NCBI GenBank assembly: GCA_903893315.1
Contig: CAITLU010000007.1
Coordinates: 1-42,674 of the forward strand
Source of the DNA: an uncultured bacterium
GTDB lineage: Bacteria > Desulfobacterota > Binatia > UBA1149 > CAITLU01
Direction of reading: 5' to 3'
DNA: 42,674 nucleotides
Shown here: piece after piece, positions 16,067 through 24,372 of the stretch
Numbering within the stretch: the first letter of the stretch is position 1
Layout of the letters: the number at the start of each line of letters is the position of its first letter
Program-made: the position numbers and the translations under genes
Notes under the pieces: generated by a model
Databases searched by the model: none
What the model saw: the letters and a program-made list of their open reading frames with translations, nothing else
What the model was told of the DNA's origin: nothing

Positions 16067-17994
16067 GGAGTTGCGGGCTGGGCCGGATCCTCGGCAAGCG
16101 TGGCAAGGCCGCTGGTCGCCACATGCTCGACCTTCGCCAAGCCGAACGGAATCACGGGCTGACCGGCGTGGGCCTTGGCCACAGCTGCCGCGAAGGCCGG
16201 GGTCAGCGTCACCTTCAAGTCGCTCGACTTCCCGCCGATGTGCACCGGAACGAACAGACCACCGTCGGCGGCGCGTAGCGGCGCGGCCCACAGCGAGTCG
16301 GCAAACAGCGCTTCCGTGGCCGCCGGCGGGAAATAAACAGCACCCTCGACGTCGAGGTCGGCGTTCTTGTCCATCGTGCCGCTGCCGTCGAGCTGAAGAA
16401 CTCCCGCGTGCCCGGAAATTCCTCCGACGGCGAAACCGTCACCGCGCTTTTCGATCTCGAAAAACAGTTTGTCGATTACCGCCGCGCCGCTCTTCGACTT
16501 CTTGATTGCAACGGCGGCTTCGGGACACGACAGAGGAGTGGGCATCGACGCCAACGCCGCGAGCGCCTGTTCGAAAACATTGCTGCTCCCCAGACGTGCC
16601 GCGGCCAGGAACACCCGCGCGGCGAAGTACGGCGCCGCGTCTGCGTCCTGACCGACGCGATACGCGACATCGACGGTACCGTCGACGTCGATCCCATAGG
16701 CCGGCAGCACCCTGGAAGCGAAATCCCGCGCGCGCATGTTGTCGAGTCTTCCCCCGACCTCGAAGGCCGGAGATGTCGCCGGTCGATAACTGAACGTGGT
16801 CGCCACCGTACCGCCCCAGAGACTGGTGTTGGCGGCGACCACCTCCAGTGCGTTGCGCCACCAACTGACTCCGACCGAAAGCGCGTCCAGGCGAATCGGT
16901 CCCACTTCCAACATCGTCGGCTGCACGCTGCCGCTGACCTCCGCGTTGATCGCGAGCAGCCGGCCGATAAATCTGACCGGCCCGGTGCGTATCGGATAAC
17001 CGCCGAGGCCGGGAATCGAAACGTCGGCCGCCTTGGCGTCGTAGGAAATGTAGGACTGCCCGGGCTTGCCCCAGAACTCAGTCTTTCCCGACAAAGCGGC
17101 GACGGCCTGCCAAGGAGGCGGCACCAGCCAGTCAGCCGTTACCTTGGCGACCTCGACGCCGGCAAATGCGCCGTTCAGGTGAAACTGCCCGTGGGGATCC
17201 GGATCGAACCACCCCGAAACGTCCAGGTCGAGACCGAATGACTTGAGGCGTGCGCCGCTCAGCCTCACGCTGCGATCGTCGAGCGAAAACCCCGAAGAGA
17301 AAACCAACGAATCCCGGCGCCCCATTACGACCCAGTCCACCGATCCGTCGAGTTTTCCCTTGAGCGGCGTCGCCGGCGCATCTTCAGTCGTTTGCTCGCC
17401 GACAACCCCCTCGCCGTGACCGGATAGATTCAGAGGCCCGGCAAACGCCGGGTCGAAACGCTCGGGAAACGCGACGCGCAGTACTTCGAGATCAGCATCA
17501 TCAATCGCGAAATCGACGGTGAGTTTGTCTCCGCCCAAAGGCCCCTTGCCCCACTGGACGGTGCCGACAGCCGAAACCTTAGAGGCCGCGCCGAAAATCG
17601 GGCCGTCCAGTTCGAAGTGCACAGAGCCGCCGTTGCCGGAAGGTTCGAGCACCAGATGTGCGCCCTGGACGCGAAACGGCTTGCGACCGGGCAGCGTAGC
17701 GTCGACAGTCAGATTCTCGGCTTCAAAGCGCAGGCCGCCGCCCGCCGTGGTTCCCTTCTTGAAGTGATCGGCGAACTGGCGGGTATCGCCTTGGTCAAGC
17801 TGGAGCACCTGGATGAAAAGCAGCGCAGTTTCTGGTGAACAGGCCGACCCGAGCATGGCCGTGATCGCCGGATCGGGCCTCTCGGCTTTTTCGCGTTGCC
17901 GGGCCCATGCACTTGGGAAGACCAAGGCGACCGTCAACAGGGCAAGCGCCGTAACGCGCAACAGTATCGAACATCTGGACAGAAAAAGTTTCAC
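16063..17994 (-). CDS. AsmA-like periplasmic/envelope protein
   Basis: About 643 aa with an N-terminal signal peptide (hydrophobic stretch ending at SAWA). The body is a long series of beta-strand-like segments with repeated patterns such as LSGARLKSFGLDLDVSGWF and VQPTMLEVGPIRLDALSVGV. This resembles the AsmA/TamB-like repeating beta-groove proteins, in which such folds carry or organise lipids between membranes. The C-terminal part (GISGHAGVLQLDGSGTMD, VYFPPAATEALFADSLWAAPL, LKVTLTPAF) looks like an AsmA C-terminal domain. The start was set at GTG 17994 before the signal peptide; TTG 18012 is possible. It leads a three-gene overlapping unit. Confidence 0.75.
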   Translation of the reverse strand: MKLFLSRCSILLRVTALALLTVALVFPSAWARQREKAERPDPAITAMLGSACSPETALLFIQVLQLDQGDTRQFADHFKKGTTAGGGLRFEAENLTVDATLPGRKPFRVQGAHLVLEPSGNGGSVHFELDGPIFGAASKVSAVGTVQWGKGPLGGDKLTVDFAIDDADLEVLRVAFPERFDPAFAGPLNLSGHGEGVVGEQTTEDAPATPLKGKLDGSVDWVVMGRRDSLVFSSGFSLDDRSVRLSGARLKSFGLDLDVSGWFDPDPHGQFHLNGAFAGVEVAKVTADWLVPPPWQAVAALSGKTEFWGKPGQSYISYDAKAADVSIPGLGGYPIRTGPVRFIGRLLAINAEVSGSVQPTMLEVGPIRLDALSVGVSWWRNALEVVAANTSLWGGTVATTFSYRPATSPAFEVGGRLDNMRARDFASRVLPAYGIDVDGTVDVAYRVGQDADAAPYFAARVFLAAARLGSSNVFEQALAALASMPTPLSCPEAAVAIKKSKSGAAVIDKLFFEIEKRGDGFAVGGISGHAGVLQLDGSGTMDKNADLDVEGAVYFPPAATEALFADSLWAAPLRAADGGLFVPVHIGGKSSDLKVTLTPAFAAAVAKAHAGQPVIPFGLAKVEHVATSGLATLAEDPAQPATP

Positions 17995-18095
17995 GTCGTG
18001 ACCGCCGTTCAAGCAACTCCCGAAAGTCGTTTTGACTGGAGGGGTTGGCGCGTTAGTGGAACCGGATTCTACTTATCGTAGGGGAGGAAACAAAG

Positions 18096-18884
18096 ATGGC
18101 ATTCGAGCAGATCACAGTCGAAGTCAAAGGCGGTGTCGCCCGCATCACGCTAAGCCGTCCGGCCGAACGCAACGCCATGACGCCGCAGATGGGTCGCGAA
18201 CTGGCACGAGCGGTGGCCGACCTCAACGCCGATCCCGAAGCCCGCGTCGTCGTCATCCGAGGCCAGGGGAAAGGTTTCTGCTCGGGCGCCGACCTTCGAA
18301 CACTCGGTGCCGAAGCCGGCGCGGCCGGCGCCGCTGAGGGGCTGGGCGGCAACGAAAATTTCTACCGTCTCTTCCTGTCGATCCGTGACCTGAAGGTTCC
18401 CTCGATCGCCGCCATCAACGGACACGCGGTAGGAGCCGGGTTGTGCTTCGCGCTCGGCGCCGACATTCGCGTTATGCACCGCGACGCCAAGGTGGGCATG
18501 ACCTTCGTGAGGCTCGGCATCCATCCCGGCATGGCCGCAACCTGGACCCTGCCCCGTCTGGTCGGCCCCGCGATCGCCGCCGAGCTGCTCTACAGCGGTC
18601 GCATGGTCGGCGCCGAGGAAGCGCTGGCAATAGGACTTGCCAACCGCATCGCCGGCGATGATTTCGACGACGTGGTCGACGAACTGGCCGTCTCGATCGC
18701 TGCCGCCGCACCGATCGCCGTACGCACCGTCAAGCAGACGCTGTCGGGATGGCAAGAACGCTCCCTCGACGACGCGTTGGTGCGCGAAGCCGGTGTACAG
18801 ATGATGACCTTCGATACCGAGGACGCCGCCGAAGGCATCAGCGCGATGCGCGAAAAACGCGCTCCGGCGTTTCGCGGCAAGTAG
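18096..18884 (+). CDS. Enoyl-CoA hydratase/isomerase superfamily (crotonase-fold) protein without the two canonical Glu
   Basis: 262-aa crotonase-fold enzyme with a strong ribosome-binding site (GGGGAGGAAA) before ATG 18096. The CoA-binding and oxyanion-hole segments are intact (GKGFCSGADLRTL, and AAINGHAVGAGLCFALGADIR). Compared with classical enoyl-CoA hydratase, the positions of the two catalytic glutamates are Cys (about 117, in GAGLCFA) and Phe (about 137, in GMTFVRLGIHPG). Water addition to enoyl-CoA is therefore unlikely; an isomerase, hydrolase or other crotonase reaction is more plausible. It is a single gene facing away from the AsmA-like unit. Confidence 0.85.
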   Translation: MAFEQITVEVKGGVARITLSRPAERNAMTPQMGRELARAVADLNADPEARVVVIRGQGKGFCSGADLRTLGAEAGAAGAAEGLGGNENFYRLFLSIRDLKVPSIAAINGHAVGAGLCFALGADIRVMHRDAKVGMTFVRLGIHPGMAATWTLPRLVGPAIAAELLYSGRMVGAEEALAIGLANRIAGDDFDDVVDELAVSIAAAAPIAVRTVKQTLSGWQERSLDDALVREAGVQMMTFDTEDAAEGISAMREKRAPAFRGK

Positions 18885-18887
18885 GGT

Positions 18888-19223
18888 TCAGCTTTTGCGG
18901 AACAAGCTTTCCAAGGAGTCGACCGCGGGAGCATCCGACGCTGCCGCGCCGGGCGAACTGGAGACGCCGCGCTTGGACGGTCGAGATGTGCGGGCCGCGC
19001 TCGCCGGAGAAAAATAGTCGCAGAAGTTGGCGCGGTCCTTCTCGACGACGCGTTCGGCCGAAGGCTCCCCGCACTCGTTGTACGCCGACGCGTCGCAGAA
19101 GCGGCAGTTGTTACAACAACGAAGGTCGGCGCCGCAACGTCGGCAGCGCGCACTGCGGCCGACGACCCCGTCGAACACCGCGACATCGCCACAGGCGCTG
19201 CAAGCTACCGACACGTCCGGCAT
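18888..19223 (-). CDS. Conserved Cys-rich small protein (putative zinc-binding)
   Basis: 111 aa. The first about 70 residues hold ten cysteines: two CxxC pairs of a zinc ribbon (CSAC, CRRC), then DLRCCNNCRFCDASAYNEC and a conserved-looking ERVVEKDRANFCDYF. Proteins with this arrangement occur widely in bacteria without known function. The C-terminal 40 residues are Ser/Ala/Pro-rich and probably disordered. The gene begins 2 bp after the stop of the alpha/beta hydrolase gene on the same strand, so the two are very likely co-translated. It is convergent with the crotonase gene, 3 bp apart. Confidence 0.75.
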   Translation of the reverse strand: MPDVSVACSACGDVAVFDGVVGRSARCRRCGADLRCCNNCRFCDASAYNECGEPSAERVVEKDRANFCDYFSPASAARTSRPSKRGVSSSPGAAASDAPAVDSLESLFRKS

Positions 19224-19225
19224 CG

Positions 19226-20035
19226 TTACTTGCCCACCTCACCGTCGAGCCATGCTTCGAGCGCGTCGAGCAACAGCGACAACGCGCCCGGTTCTTCGAA
19301 GCGATGGCCTACGCCGGCAAACCGCTTGATGGAGACTGGGCCACCGGTGCTCGCGGCGATGATGTTGGCGTGCATCGGCGGGACCACGCTGTCTGCGTCG
19401 CCGTGCAGCACGAGCACCGGAACCTTCAGGCGTGAGAACGTGGCAGGCGCGTCGAGCGCCATCACATCGTCGAAAAAAGTCGGGCGCAAGAACGCGCTCC
19501 CCACGCGGCGACGGCCACGCGACCTCCAGTCGGCGATGGCGTCAGGAGTCAGACCATCGGTGAACAAGTGCGAGTCCGCCACCGGCGCGATGGTAGCAAC
19601 GCGGCTGACCACATGCTGAGCCTTGGTGGCAGCCAGCAAAGCCACCAGCCCGCCAAGGCTCGACCCTACCAAGGTGCAATCGGTAGCGCCGCCGAACTGA
19701 TGCACGAAATCCAGAGCGCCAAGAGCGTCGTCTACTTCTCCGCTCACGGTCAGGTCTTCGTACTCGCCCTCGGAGTCGCCGACGAAAGAGAAATCGAAGC
19801 GCAATACGGTGTAGCCCTTGGGTACGAAGCGCTCGACGATGGCGGTTTGCTTGGTGCCACCGCGGGTCGATTCCATGCCGTGACACAGCACCAGCCAACG
19901 CCCATCTCCGTCACCGTTGCGATGCAGGTCCCCCACCAGCAGGTTTCCGCGGCGCGAGGGAAACTCGACCCTCTCGCTCGCAATCTTCGACCCGGCAATC
20001 TTTGTTTGGGCATCCATCGCCCAGCTTGATAGCAT
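19226..20035 (-). CDS. Alpha/beta hydrolase (serine hydrolase)
   Basis: About 269 aa, cytoplasmic. The serine nucleophile sits in VGSSLGGLVALLAATK (GxSxG). The strand and oxyanion region is WLVLCHGMESTRGGTK, a later strand with the acid residue is VPVLVLHGDADSVVPP, and the catalytic His is in GVGHRFEEP. This resembles the YfhR/YqiA-like esterase or acylamino-hydrolase group; the substrate is unknown. The ATG at 20035 or at 20017 could be the start. The former leaves only 10 bp to the xerC GTG on the other strand, so the two starts are nearly back to back. The gene is followed 2 bp later by the Cys-rich small protein. Confidence 0.85.
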   Translation of the reverse strand: MLSSWAMDAQTKIAGSKIASERVEFPSRRGNLLVGDLHRNGDGDGRWLVLCHGMESTRGGTKQTAIVERFVPKGYTVLRFDFSFVGDSEGEYEDLTVSGEVDDALGALDFVHQFGGATDCTLVGSSLGGLVALLAATKAQHVVSRVATIAPVADSHLFTDGLTPDAIADWRSRGRRRVGSAFLRPTFFDDVMALDAPATFSRLKVPVLVLHGDADSVVPPMHANIIAASTGGPVSIKRFAGVGHRFEEPGALSLLLDALEAWLDGEVGK

Positions 20036-20045
20036 AGGCGCCAAG

Positions 20046-21005
20046 GTGTCAGAAGGACCAAACGACGGACTTCTCGCTCTCTTCGAGCATGCGCTGAAAA
20101 GCGAGCGGGGACTCTCGATCAACACTCGCCGCGCTTACCTGTGCGATCTTCGCCAATACCTCGAGTTCCTGCGTGAGCGCGGTGACCTCCCCGCCGCAGT
20201 CGGCAAGGGCGCGCAAGCGACTGACGACCACGAGGCTGACATGGATGTGGCCGCGCATGACGTCGTTGCCGCCGGAATCGCCGCTCTGCGGGCTTTCCTG
20301 GCCGGGCGGCTGCGCGACTCGTCGCGCTCGACCGTCGCCCGCAAGCTTGCCTCGCTGCGTACCTTCTTCGCATGGGTGGCCCACGACGGCACCGAGAAAA
20401 ACCCTTCGGAAGCTGTCTCCGCGCCAAAGGTTCCACGCATGCTGCCCGTGCATCTCGGCGTCGACGACCTGACTCGCCTGCTCAGCGCCCCCGACACCGA
20501 AACGCCGCTGGGCCTGCGCGACAGAGCCTTGCTCGAAGTGCTCTATTCGTGCGGCCTGCGCGCCGCCGAAGCGGTGGGAATGGTCTGGCCGAGTCTTCAC
20601 GAAGGCCTCGGCGTGGTCAGAGTCCGCGGCAAGGGCAACAAGGAGCGCGTCGTCCCGATCGGAGCCGATGCGATCGAGGCGCTGAAAGCCTACCTAGGAG
20701 CTTGGTCACCGCTGCCCCGCGTCGACGAACAGGCCGTATTTCTGAACGCCAGAGGCAAGCGCCTGACCACCCGCAGCGTCGGCCGCATAGTTGAGCGTTA
20801 CCTGCTGCAGGCCGGCATCGTCGCCCATGCCACGCCCCACTCGCTGCGCCACTCATTTGCCACGCACCTGCTCGAAAGCGGCGCCGATCTGCGTGCGATC
20901 CAGGAGATGCTAGGCCACGCCTCGATTGCCACCACCCAGCGCTACACGCATCTGGAACTGGCGCGTCTTTCGGCAATATACGACAAAGCCCATCCGCGGG
21001 CGTAA
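20046..21005 (+). CDS. xerC: Tyrosine recombinase XerC
   Basis: Site-specific tyrosine recombinase, 319 aa, resolving chromosome dimers at dif with XerD. All catalytic residues are visible: R172 and E175 in SCGLRAAEAVGM, K196 in GKGNKERVVP, H265 and R268 in HSLRHSFATHLL, H291 in LGHASIATTQRY and the nucleophile Tyr at about 300. The N-terminal SAM-like DNA-binding domain covers about residues 6-125 and has a slightly long acidic linker. The GTG at 20046 was chosen as start because the frame upstream is a shadow of the divergent hydrolase. In other deltaproteobacteria xerC heads the order xerC-hslV-hslU-argB, and this order is retained here in damaged form. Confidence 0.93.
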   Translation: MSEGPNDGLLALFEHALKSERGLSINTRRAYLCDLRQYLEFLRERGDLPAAVGKGAQATDDHEADMDVAAHDVVAAGIAALRAFLAGRLRDSSRSTVARKLASLRTFFAWVAHDGTEKNPSEAVSAPKVPRMLPVHLGVDDLTRLLSAPDTETPLGLRDRALLEVLYSCGLRAAEAVGMVWPSLHEGLGVVRVRGKGNKERVVPIGADAIEALKAYLGAWSPLPRVDEQAVFLNARGKRLTTRSVGRIVERYLLQAGIVAHATPHSLRHSFATHLLESGADLRAIQEMLGHASIATTQRYTHLELARLSAIYDKAHPRA

Positions 21006-21413
21006 CGAGGTTCCCACGCCGAGATAATCTACCTGCGTGAAACCTGACCCACGAGATGTGGGCGATTTAGTCTCCGGTCCATTACGAGGCTGACAGGCCA
21101 GGCGCATCCGGGCGGCGAAGAACCAAAGTCTTGTCGTGCGTGAACGAAGAAGAAACGGCAGCGCCGGCGGGCTCGCTGTCGGCAACAGATAACGCGTTCA
21201 CTGAAGGCGAGTTGGAGAGACTGAGCCGCTGCGCCCCTGGCGCCGGCTCCACAAAGACGAACGACGCGAAGCGCACGCCCTGCGGTCCGACAGGGCGTTC
21301 GCTTCGCGTCGAGCAGCGTTCAGAACAACCACACTTCACCGGCGCTCAGCCGCCGTGGAACGTCAACTCGACGTTCCGCCACGAATCACGCGGCGAGTTC
21401 CGACCGTGCGCCC
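21006..21413. other. Convergent intergenic region between xerC and the DUF3300 gene
   Basis: About 400 bp without a supported gene. It holds the long hairpin at 21262-21311 described separately. The rest shows no recognisable RNA or coding sequence. Confidence 0.5.
21262..21311. terminator. Long imperfect hairpin between convergent genes (candidate bidirectional terminator)
   Basis: Inverted repeat with outer arms 21262-21273 and 21300-21311 (12 bp, perfect). A C-T mismatch follows, then 8 more paired bases (21075-type inner arm at 21275-21282 with 21091-type partner at 21291-21298), around an 8-nt loop. It lies where transcripts from xerC and the DUF3300 gene would meet. No clear U-tract follows on either strand, so intrinsic termination is a guess; a mobile palindromic repeat is another possibility. 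Confidence 0.45.
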
Positions 21414-22853
21414 TCAGCGCCCCCTGCCGGACTCAGACGATTTGCGGCCGCTCGAGTCGTCCTGGCCGCCGTTCTTTTTTGGAGCAGAGCCGCCGGAACC
21501 GCCACCACGCGGAGCGTTGCCTTCACCTCCGCGCGGCGCACTGTTGCCGCCAAGGTTGCCGCGTGAAGGGGCGGGGCCACCGCCCATGCTCGGCGGACGC
21601 TCGACCCCGGGGCTGCGCTGTCCGCTCGGGCCGCCGCCGCTTCGCGGAAGCGAAGAATCCCGCGGAGGTCTGACCCCGGGATCTCTCGGTGGAGGGTTGT
21701 CGATTCGTGGAGCCGGCATTGACGGACGAGGGGCGGGGTCTCTGGATGGTCCGCGGCCGCTGTCGCCGCCGGTCACGCCGGGACGAGGAGCGAAGCGCGA
21801 CGCCGGAGCACCGTCGCGGTCACTACCCGGACCGCCGGGGCGCGGGCCGCCGATGCGATCGCCGCCCGGAGAACCCGGACGCGGGCCGCCGTTGTGATCA
21901 CTACCCGGACCGCCGGGGCGCGGGCCGCCGAAATCCCTGCCGTTGTCGTGAGGGGGACGCCTGGAACCGTCAACCGTACCGAACCGTCGCGCAGTCTCCG
22001 GGCTTCGATAGTCGACGCCCCTGCGATGTCCGGGGTCGTGGGTCCACCCTCCGTCGTCGCGCCTGTCGTGGTCGTGCCAATCGCGATTCGTGCGGCCATT
22101 GAAGCGGTCGTAGTTGTGCCGGTTGATGTAGATACCGCGGCCACCGGAATAGCCGTGTCCGTGCCAGTGACCCCAATCACAGTCGCCCCACAGAGCGGCT
22201 CCGATTGCGACCCCTACACCGAAGCTGAAGAGCGCATATCCGGGCGGCGGCGCTACATAGAAAGAAGGATAGTAGTAGCTGGGATAGCCCCATGACGGGC
22301 CGTACACGACCCTCGGCGAGTAGACCGGAACGTAGATCACCTCCGGCGAGGCCGGCTGAATCACCACCACCCGGTCCTGCACTGTGACCCGCTGCTGCTC
22401 GCTGTTGCGCAGGTTGCCGGCTTCGTAGGCGATGTTGCGCATCTTCTGCACCGCCCCGAGCACATCGCTCGCCTGCGCGAGGAATGCATCGCCGAGATCC
22501 TGGGTCCATTGCAGGTTTTCGTTCATCAGGTTGAGAACGTCAGGCAAAGGGCACAGCGACTTCACGCTGGGATCCCATTCCGCGTTCTTCAGGGCTTCAT
22601 CGAGCGAATCGGGCGACAGCCCGGGGTTGGCCTGAACCCAGCGCGCGGCCTCCACGACCTCGAGCGGATAGGTCGAAGCCATCAGAACCTGAGTCAGCAG
22701 CGAGTCAGGGTACAGCGCAATCGGCGCGACCAGCTGTTCGAGCCGCGCGGCATCGAACGTCTCTCCCTGCTGAGCCGAAGCCGGCGGCGCATGTGAAACC
22801 ACAACGGCCGCAAACACAGAGGCAAGGATCGCGAAACGAAGGTACTTGGTCAT
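21414..22853 (-). CDS. DUF3300 domain-containing exported protein
   Basis: 479 aa with a signal peptide ending near PASAQ. Residues about 30-250 match the DUF3300 pattern: LEQLVAPIALYPDSLLTQVL, ASTYPLEVVEAARWVQANPG, EWDPSVKSLCPLPDVL, and VYVPVYSPRVVYGPSWGYP. A short Gly-rich hydrophobic stretch (SFGVGVAIGAALWGD) follows. The C-terminal half is strongly basic and low-complexity (His/Arg/Asp, then Gly/Pro/Arg) and includes three 13-residue repeats. The start ATG 22853 has a GGAGAA ribosome-binding site; an upstream Met is less likely. The function of DUF3300 proteins is unknown; they are envelope proteins. The gene sits antiparallel between xerC and the hslV remnant and so interrupts a conserved order. 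Confidence 0.85.
   Translation of the reverse strand: MTKYLRFAILASVFAAVVVSHAPPASAQQGETFDAARLEQLVAPIALYPDSLLTQVLMASTYPLEVVEAARWVQANPGLSPDSLDEALKNAEWDPSVKSLCPLPDVLNLMNENLQWTQDLGDAFLAQASDVLGAVQKMRNIAYEAGNLRNSEQQRVTVQDRVVVIQPASPEVIYVPVYSPRVVYGPSWGYPSYYYPSFYVAPPPGYALFSFGVGVAIGAALWGDCDWGHWHGHGYSGGRGIYINRHNYDRFNGRTNRDWHDHDRRDDGGWTHDPGHRRGVDYRSPETARRFGTVDGSRRPPHDNGRDFGGPRPGGPGSDHNGGPRPGSPGGDRIGGPRPGGPGSDRDGAPASRFAPRPGVTGGDSGRGPSRDPAPRPSMPAPRIDNPPPRDPGVRPPRDSSLPRSGGGPSGQRSPGVERPPSMGGGPAPSRGNLGGNSAPRGGEGNAPRGGGSGGSAPKKNGGQDDSSGRKSSESGRGR
21814..21930 (-). repeat. Three 39-bp tandem repeats in the DUF3300 gene
   Basis: Three 13-residue units of the type GGPRPGGPGSDxx in the Gly/Pro-rich tail. The outer two are identical over the first eleven codons except at one base; the middle unit varies. 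Such tandem units change copy number easily. Confidence 0.75.
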
Positions 22854-23099
22854 TTCGGTTCTCCGCGAGCGTGACGGCACTGAACTCGTTCTTCCAACTT
22901 AAAGGAGAAGATCCATCGTGAGCCATAGTCAAATAGCAGTTTGCAAAAGAATTGCCGACCAAGCGGCAAGCTGATCGAGGCCGCGAGTGACAAGCGCCAC
23001 GTAAACACCTCATCCCCCGCCGAATACCGCGCCGAAACTCACCGCCGTGCCACTGGGAATCGTTCATGGAATCGGCCAGATTCGCGCGCGATGCGCAGC
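22854..23099. other. Intergenic region upstream of the hslV remnant
   Basis: Contains the promoter side of the DUF3300 gene and an AT-richer patch (about 22895-22950). On the plus strand an AAGGAGA followed by a GTG would give only an 18-codon frame; it may be a relic of the lost hslV start. The N-terminal coding part of hslV, with its catalytic threonine, cannot be recognised here. Confidence 0.4.
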
Positions 23100-23445
23100 A
23101 TGAGCGACAGCAGAAGACTGGGAGGCAACATCCACGGCACCAGTGCTGGCGAGCCGCCGTCGAACTGGCCTAGGACTGGCGCAGCGACCAGCAACAGCGT
23201 CGCCTCGACGCGCTGCTGCTGGTCACCGACACAACCGCGACCCTGCTGATCACCGGACCGGCGACGTGATCGAACCCGACGACGCAAGCGTCGCGATCGG
23301 ATCGTGAGGCAACTACGCGCTGGCCGCATCACGAGCGCCGATCGCCCACACCGGCCTGAGCGCCATCGCCGAGCAGGCCATGGCCATCGCCGCATCGATC
23401 CGCGCTTACACCAACGGCAACGTCACCTTCGAAGAACTGCCGTGA
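23100..23445 (+). pseudogene. hslV: hslV remnant (peptidase subunit of HslUV), inactivated
   Basis: Reading three-frame translation recovers the C-terminal two thirds of HslV. A clear match starts at 23150 with RAAVELA, then an in-frame TAG at 23171, [28 protein letters not shown], a frameshift near 23260, and [19 protein letters not shown] follows where Gly is expected, then NYALAAS and [15 protein letters not shown] with the natural stop at 23443-23445. The N-terminal part with the catalytic Thr is missing or unrecognisable. Two stops, a frameshift and the lost active site make a non-functional gene. It lies directly before the hslU remnant, as in intact loci. The left border is approximate. 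Confidence 0.85.
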
Positions 23446-23561
23446 GAACATCCAAACGCTATCCGGCCGCTGCCCAACCCATCAACCATCACTCGAGGTA
23501 CTGTTCCAACCCGCCTAATAACCTAGGCTTTTACGCGAAGCGGCACGTCCGGGTGTTACCC

Positions 23562-24334
23562 ATGACGCCGCGCGAACTCGTCTCGGAACTGGACCGCTTC
23601 ATTGTCGGTCAGGCCGCCGCCAAGCGCCCGGTGGCCGTCGCGCTGCGCAACCGCTGGCCCCGTATGGAGGTTCCCGGCGAACTGCGCGAAGAAGAGACCG
23701 AAAGCGTCCAGGCCAAAGCCCGCGAGAGGGCCGAAGAGCGCATCATCTCCGAGTTGCTGCCGGACACCCCAGGGTTAGCCGGCGCCGGCTAACCGGCGAC
23801 CAACCCGGAAAGCCAGACCGCTGGCGATCAGATGAGAAGACTGCTGCGCGACGGCAAGCTGGATGATCAAATGGTCGAGATCAGCCCGCTCCAGACGCAG
23901 ATGCCGGGTGTCTTCTTCGAGGTCATCACCCCGCAGAACATGGATGATGCCGGCCAGAACCTCAGGGACGCCCTCTCCGGCCTTTTCGTCGCGGCCAGGG
24001 CGGCTACGCCGGCTCCGGCCGCGACGACTTCGTCCGCATCCCGACCGAACCGCAGAACTCGCTGGTACGCCAGCACAAGGCCCTGCTCGCCACCGAAGGC
24101 GCGACCATCGACTTCGACGACTCGGCCGTCAACGAGATCGCCGCCGAGGTCAATTCGAGAGCTGAGAGGGTCGGAGCCCGCCGTCTTCATACCATTCCCG
24201 AGCGCCTTCTCGACGACATTTCGTTCCACGCTCCGGAGCTCTCGGGCAGCGAAGTGAAGATCGACGCTGCGTACGTTCGCGAGAAGCTCGGCCCGATCCT
24301 GGAAGACCAAGACCTCTCGCGCTATATACTCTGA
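23562..24334 (+). pseudogene. hslU: hslU remnant (ATPase subunit of HslUV), inactivated by internal deletions
   Basis: Three surviving pieces of HslU are recognisable. From 23562: [19 protein letters not shown] and [19 protein letters not shown], joined at once to an [16 protein letters not shown]-like I-domain piece; the Walker A segment that should lie between is absent. After a TAA inside a palindrome (about 23790), RRLLRDGKLDDQMVEI and [16 protein letters not shown] continue in the same frame. Then comes a jump and frame change to [20 protein letters not shown], then [17 protein letters not shown] and the family C-terminus DLSRYIL at 24334; the Walker B and sensor region is gone. About 255 codons remain of roughly 440. 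The conserved C-terminal end shows that decay is not ancient. Confidence 0.9.
23773..23794. repeat. 22-bp perfect palindrome in the hslU remnant
   Basis: Two 11-bp arms (GGTTAGCCGGC and its exact complement) without a spacer. The second arm brings the in-frame TAA that ends the first hslU piece. It may be an inserted palindromic unit or a deletion scar. Confidence 0.8.
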
Positions 24335-24372
24335 TCCTCGCGCGGCTACGCAGCCGCAACCAAGGCAGATCG

